A stretch of 64,000 bases of DNA from Manihot esculenta (lineage: Eukaryota > Streptophyta > Magnoliopsida > Malpighiales > Euphorbiaceae), in NCBI RefSeq assembly GCF_001659605.2, contig NC_035176.2:33102716-33166715 (forward strand), in the 5' to 3' direction. Shown in pieces: positions 33,458-45,386 of the stretch (positions are counted from its first letter, which is position 1; every line of letters begins with the position of its first letter). Below the pieces are notes generated by a model. That model searched no databases. It saw nothing but the letters and a program-made list of their open reading frames with translations, and was not told the origin of the DNA. The position numbers and the translations under genes were made by a program.

Positions 33458-36182
33458 TTCAGCGCTTCAAAGTTTTCAACTCCTCTCCCTCTTCTACCCG
33501 CCGTCTCTGGTCATCTTCTCTTTCACATCTCTGTTCGAAACCAGCAGCGAAACATTAATTCCAGGGGGAGAAAAAGATGTCTCACGACTCACTGGAATTA
33601 AAGAAACATCAAAGTTAGTCTTCCAAAGATTCTTCAGGGATAAAGGTGAACATAAACTAAAGATAAAAGATGAAAAGAATATATCATCCACAGAGAAAAT
33701 TAGGCTCCTATAGCAAAAAGTACAACTTTCATACACAATATTTCAAATATCTAATGGAACAACTGGAAGGCTAGGGACCCTTTAATTTAAAAAATTTTCT
33801 TTGGATACTTGCATCATTAGACCTTTTTTCTCTGTATAAATAAGAAAATCACATCCCCCATCCCACAAAGAATGAAAATGAAAATGTGAAAGTTAAAAAG
33901 ATATTCTTACGCAGTGACAATCAGTACGGTATAAAAATCCAGTAAACTAATCTCAAAATCCTAATTACTTATCCAGGGAAGTCTATTAAATAAGAAATTC
34001 ACCAGTTAGCAATTGTGAATGACAAAGGAGTACAGCCCAAGAAGAACTTCACAACATATTAGGTTCATATCCCAGTTAAAAGAACACACAAGACCATGCC
34101 TAACAGAGTTTATATTAGCAGTAACCATATAATTCCATGAAGGCTGATTCAGATCAGATAGTTTGGGGTCAGTTCCTTTAGTTTGCGAAAACAGAGACTG
34201 TATGGAATCTAAGAGTTTGGGCTCTCATCTTGTTAATTATGATTGTGTTGAAGAAATTGACATATTTACGCAGCATTCCCTCAATTGGCAATTTTTTACA
34301 ATCATGTTACAATTCAAAGTTAAACATGTAAAATTAACCATGAACTTCTCTTCTATAAACATTGGGGGAAAACCATATCATAAATTTGAAGGCAAGAAAA
34401 GCCCTAATAATGAAGTTAACACAAGAGATATCAAAACCCTCTTTTTCCCTTTAAAACTTGCCAATGTTAAAACTGTTATACTGAAAATCTTCTATGCACA
34501 ATTGAGAGCAAGCAAACCACAACCCACCTGCTCTACATCCTTATACCAGCTCAGGATACCTCCTTATCTCTCCCTTGAATCCTTTACCACCACACATACA
34601 ATCCACACCAGTGACACCACTGAAATTTACCTCATACAAACCTTCTCCTCTACCTTCTTCTGAGCAGCAACCACCTTTCAACAATTAAATAACAAGAAGA
34701 TTGCTAACTCTTCCCATTCTTTCTTTTGCTTTGGTCTTCATTTGAATATATGACCAAAGAAAATAATAACTCTTAAAACTCTAAGGCCAAGATTCTTTAT
34801 TGTTACTATTGTTATCATTTTATCTTGAACAACATATTCGCGTTTTTGGTTTGAACTTTGAACAACGTACTAAAATAGTATAGAAGCAATGCATGTCTTA
34901 AGTATTAACATGAACAAACTTCAGGTCCACTTCAACATCGCAAAAGGCATTCTCTTATTGAAAGAAAGAATCATGCAATCTTGACTTCCATATAAATTTC
35001 AACCTTTCTTGCTTCAATAAGTTTAATCCTGTTTCAACTTTTCCACTTATCCTTAATAGGAACAACAATGTCAACTACAACTTTCTTACTTAATCATATA
35101 AGCAGTAAGGTTGAATAGTCATCAATAAACAAATATTGAGTATTCTTTGAGCAATGGATTTTACCCATTGGTCTGTTGATATTTAACTCCTGCTGCCTTG
35201 ACTCATTTATTCAGGAACTCTTTTACTTCCAAGAACTGCTTGCCAAGATCTCTACTCTCCAATGTAAAAAGAAAAATAACGACCTTCAAACCGCAATTTC
35301 CCTATCAAATCCAGAGTAGCAGTTAGAGCAATAAAACATCGAATACATATTCTTCAATGAAATTATAAAAATTTCCACAGAAAGAAGTAAATGAGAATTG
35401 GTTGCTGATAGGATTTCATGTGATGTGGGTTCTTTATGGGCATTGCTAAACTCAACGCAAGCCCACCTAAATCCCACAGATGGCTGTTTGTCCGTATTTA
35501 CAGCAGGTACACCAACTTGAGTGCCTCGCCAAGAATTAGGACAGCTACTGGAACACCAATCACGAACATTTCATCCAAAAAATCTCATCTTTCATTAAGA
35601 AGTTACATATGCTTTTATTTAGACCATTCTCATTTTGCCTACGTATGAATACGAGGTTCGGTTTTTAGTGCAGAAAGTAGAAAACTTGAGTGTGGGAGGG
35701 AAAACAGAGTGAGCACAGAAAGACTGAACACCGGAAAAAGAGTCAAAGTGGGAGATAGAGAACCTGGCGCAGGAGTTCCCCGGCCACCACCAAAGCTACG
35801 GAGCTTATCAATGTTCCAGCAGCTTGCATCTCCCAAAACTAACACAAAGAAAGGATTTTGGAAGTATAGTAGACGACTAGTCGCTTGGCCAAATGAAACA
35901 AGAGAAGATAAAGCCTCGATCCTTCTTGGTTAGGCTAGAGATGGTTGCGTTGTACTTGGGCTTAAGCCCAACCTTGCGAGATCAAATTAATTAATTTTAA
36001 TGCCATTGTCGCTAGCAGCACTAACGACAAACTCAAGGGAAGCAGGTGACGTGGAGCGTTATCGTCCATCAGGGAAATCTCATTTTGTCAAAGTTTCGGT
36101 TTTTTCACATTTAGCTTCTTCAAAGCGCTCTTCCAGCTTGCAAAGCCGCTGGAGAGTTCAGAAGAGAAAAAGCAAGACTCAA
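33458..36182. other. Divergent intergenic region between PPR (-) and glutathione peroxidase (+)
   Basis: Contains copy B of the dispersed repeat (33835-34140). A 166-codon open frame at 34163-34663 reads as low-complexity, promoter-like sequence without family resemblance. 35400-36182 probably holds promoter and leader of the downstream gene. No other gene supported. Confidence 0.5.
33835..34140 (+). repeat. Diverged repeat, copy B (upstream of PPR gene)
   Basis: The partner of 28060-28360, same strand, with many substitutions and small indels. It lies about 5.8 kb from copy A. Confidence 0.65.
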
Positions 36183-39100
36183 ATGGCTTCTTTGCCGTTC
36201 TCCTCGCCTTTACAGACTCTAACCCTGTTCAAAACTGCTGCAAACTCTTATTCATCGTGGCCTTCAATGGCTTTCTTTGTTCCATCTGTCAAGTCCTCAC
36301 TTGGGTCCTCTACATCGACTTTTCTGCAACATGGATTTTCCCTGCAATCGCCAAATTTTCCTGGGTTTCTTTCAAAAACTCGTCCTTTTGGTGTTTTTGC
36401 CAGAGCTGCCACTGAGAAAACTTTACACGACTACACTGTGAAGGTATTTCTATTGATACTTCTTAGACGTTTTGGAGTTTCAGAAGTTGGGTCTCGTTTT
36501 AAATTTTCTAAATTCAGAAACTCTTTTTTTCTTTTACATTTCTCGACTGACTAAAGATTGAAAGATCAATATATGCAACTTAATTGTGTATAAATTGCTG
36601 ATATTAGACTTCAACCGTCGATATTGGTACAAACAATATAAGATTCAGAAATCATTATTGATTCTTTATTCATTTTCTTGTTTTCTCCGTTTGCAAAATT
36701 GTTATTGTCTGTTTCTGCCTTTGTTTTGAAGTTCGAATGCACTCATAATTCATAACAGCAACGGATTGTCGCTTGATGAATAAACTTTTTTTGTTTGTTG
36801 TCTAAATACAGGACATTGATGGGAAGGAGGTTTCTCTCAGCAAATTTAAGGGGAAGGTTCTATTGATTGTCAATGTTGCATCAAAATGGTACTCTTTTTT
36901 TGAAATGCTCTGTCTCCATCTCAGAAACTTTGTCAATCTTGTAGCCACCTTTCATTTATCATATGTGACAATGTGTCTTAAAGGCTCACCCATGCTTGTT
37001 CTATGTATATTATGGGGCACTTGAGTCTTATTGGAAGTTTGTTTTGTATTGTAGTGGTTTAACATCATCAAATTACACAGAACTCTCACACCTATATGAG
37101 AAGTACAAGAGTCAAGGTAAGCTAAATTTTGAGAGGAACGCACCAGTTCTTTTTATTTAATCTGTTACCACTCCTTGATATGATTTTTGTCCAAGAACTT
37201 CTTTCAATAAGCTAGGCACCTTTGCAAGTGGACTACTATTGGAAATAGTCCCTTTCTATCTGAAATCTGGTTACTTGGTGATGAACAGTGAGATCTGGGG
37301 TGGCTGGATGGTTGACGCGTAGATCAGGGTGATAGGAATAAGCTTTCTAAACTAGATTCCCTTGAGAGGATATGGATCCAGAGACCAGCGGGTTTTCTTG
37401 CGAACAAGTGGTTTTACGTTTATAATCGGAGTAAATGCTTTGAGGAAGAAGATAATAAAGAAGAAGAGTAATGGTCAATGAGAAAGTTGGAATAAATGTT
37501 AACCTTGTATAAGACCCTTATACCTATTTTGTTCCCTTATCCTCCTACTATCCTTGAGGCACTAGACAAATTAGTGATAGGGTCTTTTGTGAGTAACATT
37601 ACCCTATGATGGAGTGACCAACCCTAGCCAAAAGAGAAACATCCTCAGGTTCACTCTCTTTTTCTTTATCCATTAACTTCTTTTTTTTTTTGTCAGGATA
37701 GCCTGTAGCGCTCTTCTCCCTCAAACTAGAGCTGCCAACTTTGGTTTTCTTAGCAGGAGGCCTTTTTGGATTCTTTGTTGTTCTGTTCTCCCCAATTGTA
37801 ATCCCTGGAAGAATTACAGAACCCATACTAGCCTTTTTGGAATTTTTTTCTTTGCAAACCTTTGGAAATGGTCTCATCCGAAGATGATGGCTCAAAGTGG
37901 GATAGTGGACTATGGGAAGCGCATCGGTCTAGGCATACCTCAATACAGATGTGGATGATACAATCTTTGCAGGCTGAACAACTGGCCTGTCACCCAGTCA
38001 CTCTCTGGTGACCTCATAATATAGTTTTCTTAGCCCTAAAAGCCTGAGCAGTCTTGTGGATATTCTCACGCGACATAGAGAAATTCTTAGGAATTTGCGT
38101 TTTATGGTAAACAGTTGGCTAATAAATGCTTGAGCCGAATGAGGAGTCATTTAACTTACTTTTTGGTTTATGGTGGTATGGTAGTGACCATGCTCTTAAG
38201 GACAGGGCATTTATTGCGTTGCAAATTAGTAGTACGGTACCTTGAGGTGGTAGTATTACCGTTCAGGTCGGGCCTTTACTTGGGCCATGCTATCCTTGAT
38301 CCGCTAGTTCTGGGTCTACTTACTTCCTTTTTCTTTAAAATAAAGCGGAGTGACATGTGTCATGATCTGAGCAAGGGCGATAGTTATATGTTTATGTTAT
38401 TACTTGGCAGTCTGAGACCTTTGCAGTTGAGTTATTCTCATTCTTAAGGATTTACCAAGAAGATGTCAAATGATGGATTCTGTTTGTATGGTGGCGGTTT
38501 GATGTTAAACTTTCAAAATAAAGTAGTTTTTTTTTTGCTTGGCATCATTTATATTGTATACATGCAGTTTCTTCTGCTTCTATTTAGAAAGTGATATGAT
38601 GTTTTTCTATGCACTCAAGTTTCCTCTACCATTTTGTCCTCATGATACCTTTACCCTGTAGTGATAAAAAAAATCTACAAAGTCTTGGCTGGCGTCTAAC
38701 CTTTGTAAAATAGTAAACATATATAGGAATAGTCAAGTCCAAATGGACTTAATACAAATATAAAAGGGAGATTTTGCAGGCTGGAGATGTTCAAAATTCA
38801 CAAGAGCTATTAACATTTCTGCAACTTCAACATTTTAAACCATTATGATTTTTTTTTTCCATTTTTCCTACTTTTTGATTGTGTGGTTTGCACCTTAGGA
38901 TTTGAAATTCTAGCTTTCCCTTGCAATCAATTTGGAGGACAAGAGCCTGGGTCAAATCCCGAGATCAAACAATTTGCTTGTACCAGGTTCAAAGCAGAAT
39001 TCCCAATATTTGATAAGGTAAGCAGCATTATTCCCATAATCCTGACACAAGCCATATTATGTGTGGGGCAAAAAAAATCAAATACCTGTGTGATTTTGCA

Positions 39101-40066
39101 TGACAGGTGGATGTAAATGGACCAAATACAGCTCCAGTTTATAAATTCCTGAAGTCAAGTGCTGGAGGATTTTTAGGTGATGTGATCAAGTGGAATTTTG
39201 AGAAGTTCCTGGTGGACAAGAATGGTAAGGTTGTGGAGAGATATCCACCAACAACATCACCTTTCCAAATTGAGGTATATTTCTTTTATTTTCAATAGTT
39301 GTATATCCTTGAATAATTGATTTCTTCTTAACTGTTATAACAGCGGAAGTTGTGATATCTTTTGTTTATTCTTTCATGATTCTAAAAGATGAGAGCTATA
39401 TGCAATTTTTAAATACAGTCAAATTTTTCAAGGAAACAAATAATATTATCCACTATTGCTGTCACTCAAATAATATTATCCATTTTACCTGAACTAGTGG
39501 CATATGGTCCTGATAGGTTGTAATAAAAGATGTTGGCTTTCTAGGGTTAAAAATGCATTACTTTGTTTGATTCCAAGGTCCCAGTGACTTGAGGATTGTA
39601 ATGGATATAGCATTTAACCTTTTTGAATCTCTGCTCATTTCTTTGATAAATTTGAATACTTGAAAGGTACTTGTGTGATATACTTTTCAGAAATGAATTC
39701 TGAAAAGTTGGAAGTTTTCAATAGGCACCATCTAGAAGTGGGATTGGAATATATCATGATCAAGAAGTATATGCATTTTCATTGCAGCCCTGACTTAAGA
39801 TTGATACAAAATTATGGTGGTCCTGCCAATTCTTATCTTCCTTTTTCTCTATTTATGTAATCTGGTTAAGATGGAGAAACTAGTTTAAGATCATTACAAA
39901 ATATAACATGAACCATACTCATGGGGTGTGAGTTATGCATTGTAACCAAGCAGTAGCTTTAAAACAGCATAATGCTAATTCTGAAAGTGAGCATTCAGTA
40001 ATTTGCTTAATCTAATCCGCCTCATTCTTGTTGCAGAAGGACATTCAGAAGCTCCTTGCAGCATGA
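36183..40066 (+). CDS. Plastid phospholipid-hydroperoxide glutathione peroxidase (thioredoxin-type)
   Basis: Six exons, 36183-36443, 36812-36888, 37055-37116, 38899-39017, 39107-39274 and 40037-40066, encode 238 residues with GT-AG borders. Residues 1-~75 are Ser/Thr/Phe-rich without acidic residues, a plastid transit peptide ending near [11 protein letters not shown]. The catalytic core follows: NVASKCGLT with peroxidatic Cys113 (its codon is split across the exon 2/3 junction), [11 protein letters not shown] with Cys142 and Gln144, Cys161 (FACTRF), and [12 protein letters not shown] with Trp202. As in plant GPXs the active residue is Cys, not selenocysteine, and reduction normally uses thioredoxin; the enzyme removes lipid hydroperoxides. 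The frame is open to 36000, but ATG 36183 gives the normal transit peptide. Intron 3 (1.8 kb) is swollen by foreign-looking sequence. Confidence 0.93.
37240..38460. mobile_element. Probable degenerate insertion within GPX intron 3
   Basis: The third intron is 1,782 bp while the others are 89 to 762 bp, and its middle has a higher GC content and tone unlike the flanks. Open frames occur on the minus strand (37599-37895, lysine-rich) and the plus strand (38115-38447), neither recognised. No terminal repeats or target duplication were found, so the element type is unknown and the limits are approximate. Confidence 0.35.
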
Positions 40067-41059
40067 ATGCTGTTAAGCCTCACTTACATCATCGGTAATC
40101 TTGGCAGGAGAAAAGTAAATTAGTATGTGTAAATTTTTTGCACCAGGCATCACAGATATACAAGTGTCTTTCTGTAATAGAGTTCTGTCATCTTTTTCCT
40201 CTTTCCTGAAATGAAGGATATATGTAAGAAAGTATTTGTGCTTGTATTATCATATTTTCTCCTTCTGGAGGCTCGATAATAATGCATACATATAAATGAA
40301 ATAAATGCTCTATTGCATGCTAGGTTAAAGAGGCAAGAATCCATCTTACCATATGCAGCAGCCTAAAATTCAATTTTTGTGAATAGAACTTCTCAAGCCC
40401 ATCATGAGGCGGCTCTCGTATCTTTGTAGCTGATCTGCATAATTTTTCCTGGAATTTCTTCTTCCTTAACATGAAATGGTTTCATTGACGGGAAAACGAA
40501 TTTCTTTCATCAATAACTTGCAAAGAAAAGATGCTAAAAAAGGCGAGGATGGATTGTACTCGGAAAATTTCAAGATTGAAAAATGAAATGATCCCAACTT
40601 GTGCAGCTACAGATGATTTCCTGCATAATGCCTGTTGAACATCATTACATATCTTATACTACAATATCTAATTAAACGTATTAGGTTCTCAATTAGTAAT
40701 TTATAATAGATTAAAGAGTCTTATATAACCTCTTCTATTGTCCAAATGCAGAGTTGGATAATTTAGAATGGAAGATCCAATGTCATCCTGGGGAGTGCAT
40801 ACTTGGTGAAGGGCACATGGCCACCATCCCATTATTCTAACCGAATCCCAGAACTTCTACTTATTTTAATCCAGTCAACCATTGAGTTAACTAGAATATA
40901 ATGAAAATGAAAGTTTTAAGAACTATTTTGCTTAAATTTATTTCCTATGCAAGACTAACCCCATTTACTTGTAGTTAGTTTGCTTAAACTTTCAAGTTCA
41001 CACTCCTCTTCATTAGCAATCCAAGATGCATACACAATTCTATTTTCAGAAACTCATAC
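40067..41059. other. Intergenic: GPX 3' end and transporter promoter
   Basis: The 3' untranslated region of the glutathione peroxidase should occupy the first ~200 bp. The remainder is AT-rich upstream sequence of the transporter. No additional gene seen. Confidence 0.6.
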
Positions 41060-43083
41060 ATGCTTGCTCTCCAAACTAAAGGGTCAAGCATGGATCCCCT
41101 TGAAACCCAAGAACTAACTGAGAAGACAGTTCTCAATGATCCCTCCTTGCAATCTTTACCCATCTCAAAACAAAATGGACATCACCCATCGGATCAAACA
41201 GAAACAAAAAGTAATAGTCTTTTGTCGATCTTCCTGGAACCATTTCAATGGCTACAAATGCTTTCTTCCCGGCTAAACCCAACCTTCATTTTTGGGGTAG
41301 TTCTCGTTTATGGCATTAGCCAAGGCTTCTCTGGATCTTTCTTCAAGGTGGTCACTGATTATTATTGGAAAGACGTCCAAAAAGTCCAGCCATCTGTGGT
41401 GCAACTATATATAGGCTTATACTACATTCCGTGGATCATGAAACCAGTTTGGGGTCTCTTCACTGATGTTTTTCCTGTTTGGGGCTACAAAAGAAGGCCG
41501 TACTTTGTAGTAGCTGGGGTTCTTGGATGTATATCGGCATTGATGGTGGCTCTCCTGGGGAAGTTGCCGGCTGCGGTGGCGTTGAGTTGCTTGATAGGTG
41601 TTACTGCAGGGGTTGCTATAGCAGATGTGACCATTGATGCTTGCATTGCTAGAAATAGCATTGAGATGAGATCATTGGCCCCAGATATGCAAAGTCTTTG
41701 TGGTTTTTGCTCCTCTGTTGGGGCTCTGGTCGGGTACTTGTCCAGTGGCTTTTTCGTTCATCATCTTGGACCTCAGGTGAGTTTCACTATGTTTCGTTGA
41801 TTTCTAGTTCTTCTTCTTCTTCATTTCTTGATCCCTCTTCCTCTTCTGACTTTTTTTTTTCTTTTTCTATTTATTCACTTTCTTTAATTGCAGATGGCAT
41901 TGGTTCTCTTGGCAATCCCACCTGTCTTGTTGATATTACTGGGCTTTGTGATTTATGAAGTGAGATCTACCAGCTTCCGATCTGAGAAGAAGAAGGTAAG
42001 AATCTTTTTCCTGTTCTTTTTTCTTTAAATTATTTTATTAGATACCATGACAAGTGGTTTGTCACTCTACTCTTTTAATTGAGGTAAAGTGTTTGCAATG
42101 GCTCTATCCTTAGTACACTGACTCACTGCGAATAAGATTTAGCTTTAGTCCAGTGAGATGAACCAAATCCGTTTGGTATTATATAGGCAGTGGAAGATTT
42201 AGGAGTAGCAGTGAAGGGCATGTGCAGGACAATCAAATTCAATCAAGTTTGGAGGCCATCTCTGTACATGTATCTATCTTTAGCTCTCAGTATAAGTACC
42301 CATGAAGGCCAGTTCTATTGGTACACAGATCCTAAAGCTGGTCCTGCATTCTCACAGGTTCACACTGTTTCCAATACAAAAATATGAATTCCCCTCTTTT
42401 TGGATACTTGATAATTCTGTGGTGCAAGATTCTGAATCCCATATAAAAGTTCATTTTGCTGTTTTCAGGAGTTTGTTGGGATAGTCTATGCAATTGGTGC
42501 AATGGCCTCCATAGTTGGAGTTGTAATATATCAGAAGGCTTTAAAAAACTACCCATTTAGAAACCTAATCTTTGCTGCCCAACTTCTGTATGGATTGTCT
42601 GGAATGCTGGACATCATCTTCATCCTGAGATGGAATCTAGTCCTTGGAATCCCAGATTCCTTCTTTGTTATTTCTGAGGAATGTGTGTCTCGAATTGTAA
42701 GCAGAGTGAGATGGATGCCAATGATTGTATTAAGCACTCGGCTATGCCCTCTAGGCATTGAAGGGACCTTTTTTGCATTGCTAATGTGCATTGACAGCCT
42801 TGGAAGCTTGTCTTCCAAATGGGGGGGAGGAATTGTTCTTCATTTGTTAAATGTTACAAGGACTGACTTCAGAAACTTGTGGTTAGTCATCCTTATAAGA
42901 AATGTTCTGAGGCTTGGGACTCTGAGTTTAATTTTTCTTATCCCTAAGGCTGATCAAATGGATGATTTCATTCCAGCTGATATTTTGGGGATAAATTTGG
43001 CTGCAAATTCTGTAGATGACGATGGTGATGATGGCTTGCAGCTAGTACCTGTAAATGAAAGAAATGATAATGAAGAAGTCTAA
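41060..43083 (+). CDS. Folate-biopterin transporter (BT1/FBT family, MFS fold)
   Basis: Four exons, 41060-41776, 41894-41995, 42187-42357 and 42469-43083, encode 534 residues. A hydrophilic N terminus (~1-72) precedes multiple membrane segments, starting with TFIFGVVLVYGISQGFSG (75-92). Family signatures include DYYWKDVQKVQPS (100-112), YYIPWIMKPVWGLFTDVFPV (121-140) with GYKRRPY, the ADVTIDA box (188-194) and, in exon 4, RLCPLGIEGTFFALLMCIDS. Around twelve membrane segments are expected. Relatives carry folates or pterins in plastids (FBT1), trypanosomatids and cyanobacteria, but most plant paralogues are untested, so the substrate is not certain. An in-frame ATG at 41090 (MDPLETQ) is an equally possible start. 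The final ~35 residues are acidic and cytosolic. Confidence 0.9.
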
Positions 43084-44747
43084 GACCAGTTAATTATATC
43101 TTTTAAAATCGAGTATTATAGATCAAAAATAAACTTGCTCTGTTATCAAATATTAGAATAAATGTTTCGACACTATCTTTTAAGATTGAAGGTTACATCT
43201 CACTAGAAACACTTTATTTTTTATTGAAATCAATTTTGCGTAGAATGGAGAATATCTGTAATTACTTATTTTTAAAAAAATTAAATATACCGAGTCAATA
43301 TAATTTTTTAATGTATAAAAGTTTTTTTTTTAAATCACAAACATTAATGGGCAATTTTTTTTTTTGAATAAGAAAACTTGGAATATTATAAACATAGTTA
43401 TGTTTGAAGTAGTAAATTTTGTTTAATTTTTTCTTAATTATATCCTTAACTAATATTGTTCTATTAAAATTTAAAGAATCTAATTTTAGAGTTAATAAAT
43501 TTTACTTTTTCATTTTATATTAAATAAAGCCACACTAATAGATAAACTACTATTGAAAAATTAAGTAGCCAGTAATTTGAGACATATAGAAACTGAAATA
43601 GTAAATTATTTTTCTCATTATTAAATTATATCAAAATTAATATATATATTTATATTTATTGCTGATTTTTTAAAAATAATATTTCATTTCTCTATTTAAC
43701 AAAAAAAATAAGTTATTACTTTTATATGTTAAAGCGTTAATATTTTTCACGTGTACTAAAATTATCACTATTTTTATGAATTAAATAATTTTCATAAAAA
43801 ATACCTTACAATACATACATACAAGCTTTGATTTTGAAAAATATTTACGAAAGATATTTTATTTATTTATTCTTTTACATTATTGTCAATTTTGGGTAAA
43901 ATACTATATGCAATTTGTAATTTATTATCAAAAATATATTTCACTTTGAAGAATTTAAATTAAAATATAAATTTTTCGTTAAAGTTTGATTACTTTTTTT
44001 AGTAAAATCACTTTCCAAGGTATCTCTTTTTATTTATTTAGATAATTTATTATTTAATTTTAATAATATAAAAAAACTCAATATTTTGATTTTGAAAACA
44101 CAAGATATAAAAAAATTTGTTAATTTATCTTTCAAATTTTAATATTAATTTCCGGTTTAGTATGAATAATTTTATAAAAAAAATTAAATAAATTTTATAA
44201 AATCATTCTTGATTTCATATCCATAAAAAAAATTTTAAATTAAAAAATTTTGAATTTTTTTATTACAAATAAAAATTTTAAGAGAAAAAAAATCAATTAA
44301 ATTAAATTTTTATAAAATTTTTAATTTCACACCAAATAAGTATTTTATTATATATTTTTTATAATAAAAAAAATTTAATAATTAATTTTTTAATTTTATA
44401 AAATTATAAATTAATCAGTACTCTAATGAAAAATATTTTATTTTTTTTAATATTTAATAATTAAATTAATAATAAAATTAATTAATAAAATTTTAAAAAA
44501 TAAATATATTTTAATATATTTTTTAAAAGCGAGCTATTAACTTGGGAATTTTTCATTAATATAATAATTATAATTTTTTTCTTAGTCATTAAGTTAGAAT
44601 TCAACTATACACACTAGCATACAACTCCTCCGGTGTTTTACGCAAGCTCAATTCTCTCTCCCTGTGACTCTCTTCTCTGCGTGTTGAACTCAAGCAAAGA
44701 ATCCATTAGTGCTCTTGCCTTTGAAGTCATCACGCCAACCGTCGCGC
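43084..44747. other. AT-rich intergenic spacer and ERH leader
   Basis: Mostly A/T with long homopolymer runs (43200-44570) and no coding potential. The last ~100 bp (ctctctccctgtgactctc region) look like the 5' leader of the ERH gene. Confidence 0.6.
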
Positions 44748-45336
44748 ATGGTAATTTGATTTCTTCTCCTTTTCTGTTTTCTTCTTCCCATTTCCTTTTT
44801 CATCAATTTTAGCGCTTCTCTTTCTAAGCTACACACTTTCATTGAAGTTTGGGACCTTTGGGTCTTTCTATTTATTAACTTCCTTTTCCTGGGAAACTTA
44901 GGGTTTCTCATGTCCGTTCCTTCACATACTCTACTTTATTGCCTTTTTCAGTAATTATTTACTACAATTCATGCTTTTGGTTTCGCTTTATAATAAAGCA
45001 TTAATTGACTTTGTTTTATTACGATACTTTTTACTGCAAGCATAACAGTTTGTATTTTGTATCTGTAATCAGTGAGGTCTATTGGATTTTGCTTCGTAAT
45101 TGAGATGGTGATTTATTTGGTTAATGTGAAAATCTAAGGTTTAGGTATATATTTTGCTTTGTCTATCTAGAATTCTTTAGGATGATTGTTGCAGTGGTTG
45201 GGATATTTCCAGGTTGTTTTGAGGGTTTGAGATCATTAGACTCGTTACTGGAACCTTGTGAAGCCTGATTCCAGGTCACTGGATTGGACTTCGGTGACCA
45301 AGACATGGACTTTATAGATGCTTGGGACTGGCAAAA

Positions 45337-45386
<50 letters not shown>

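Noticed and set aside
34163..34663. 166-codon plus-strand open frame
   Set aside because: No domain or family resemblance, and the sequence resembles promoter or spacer; no splice signals joined it to other coding sequence.
37599..38447. Open frames inside GPX intron 3 as nested genes
   Set aside because: Not recognised, and on both strands within an intron that looks invaded by a degenerate element; kept only as a low-confidence insertion.
41698..41958. Serine-rich plus-strand frame overlapping the transporter's first intron
   Set aside because: It is the transporter exon in another frame plus the pyrimidine tract of intron 1.
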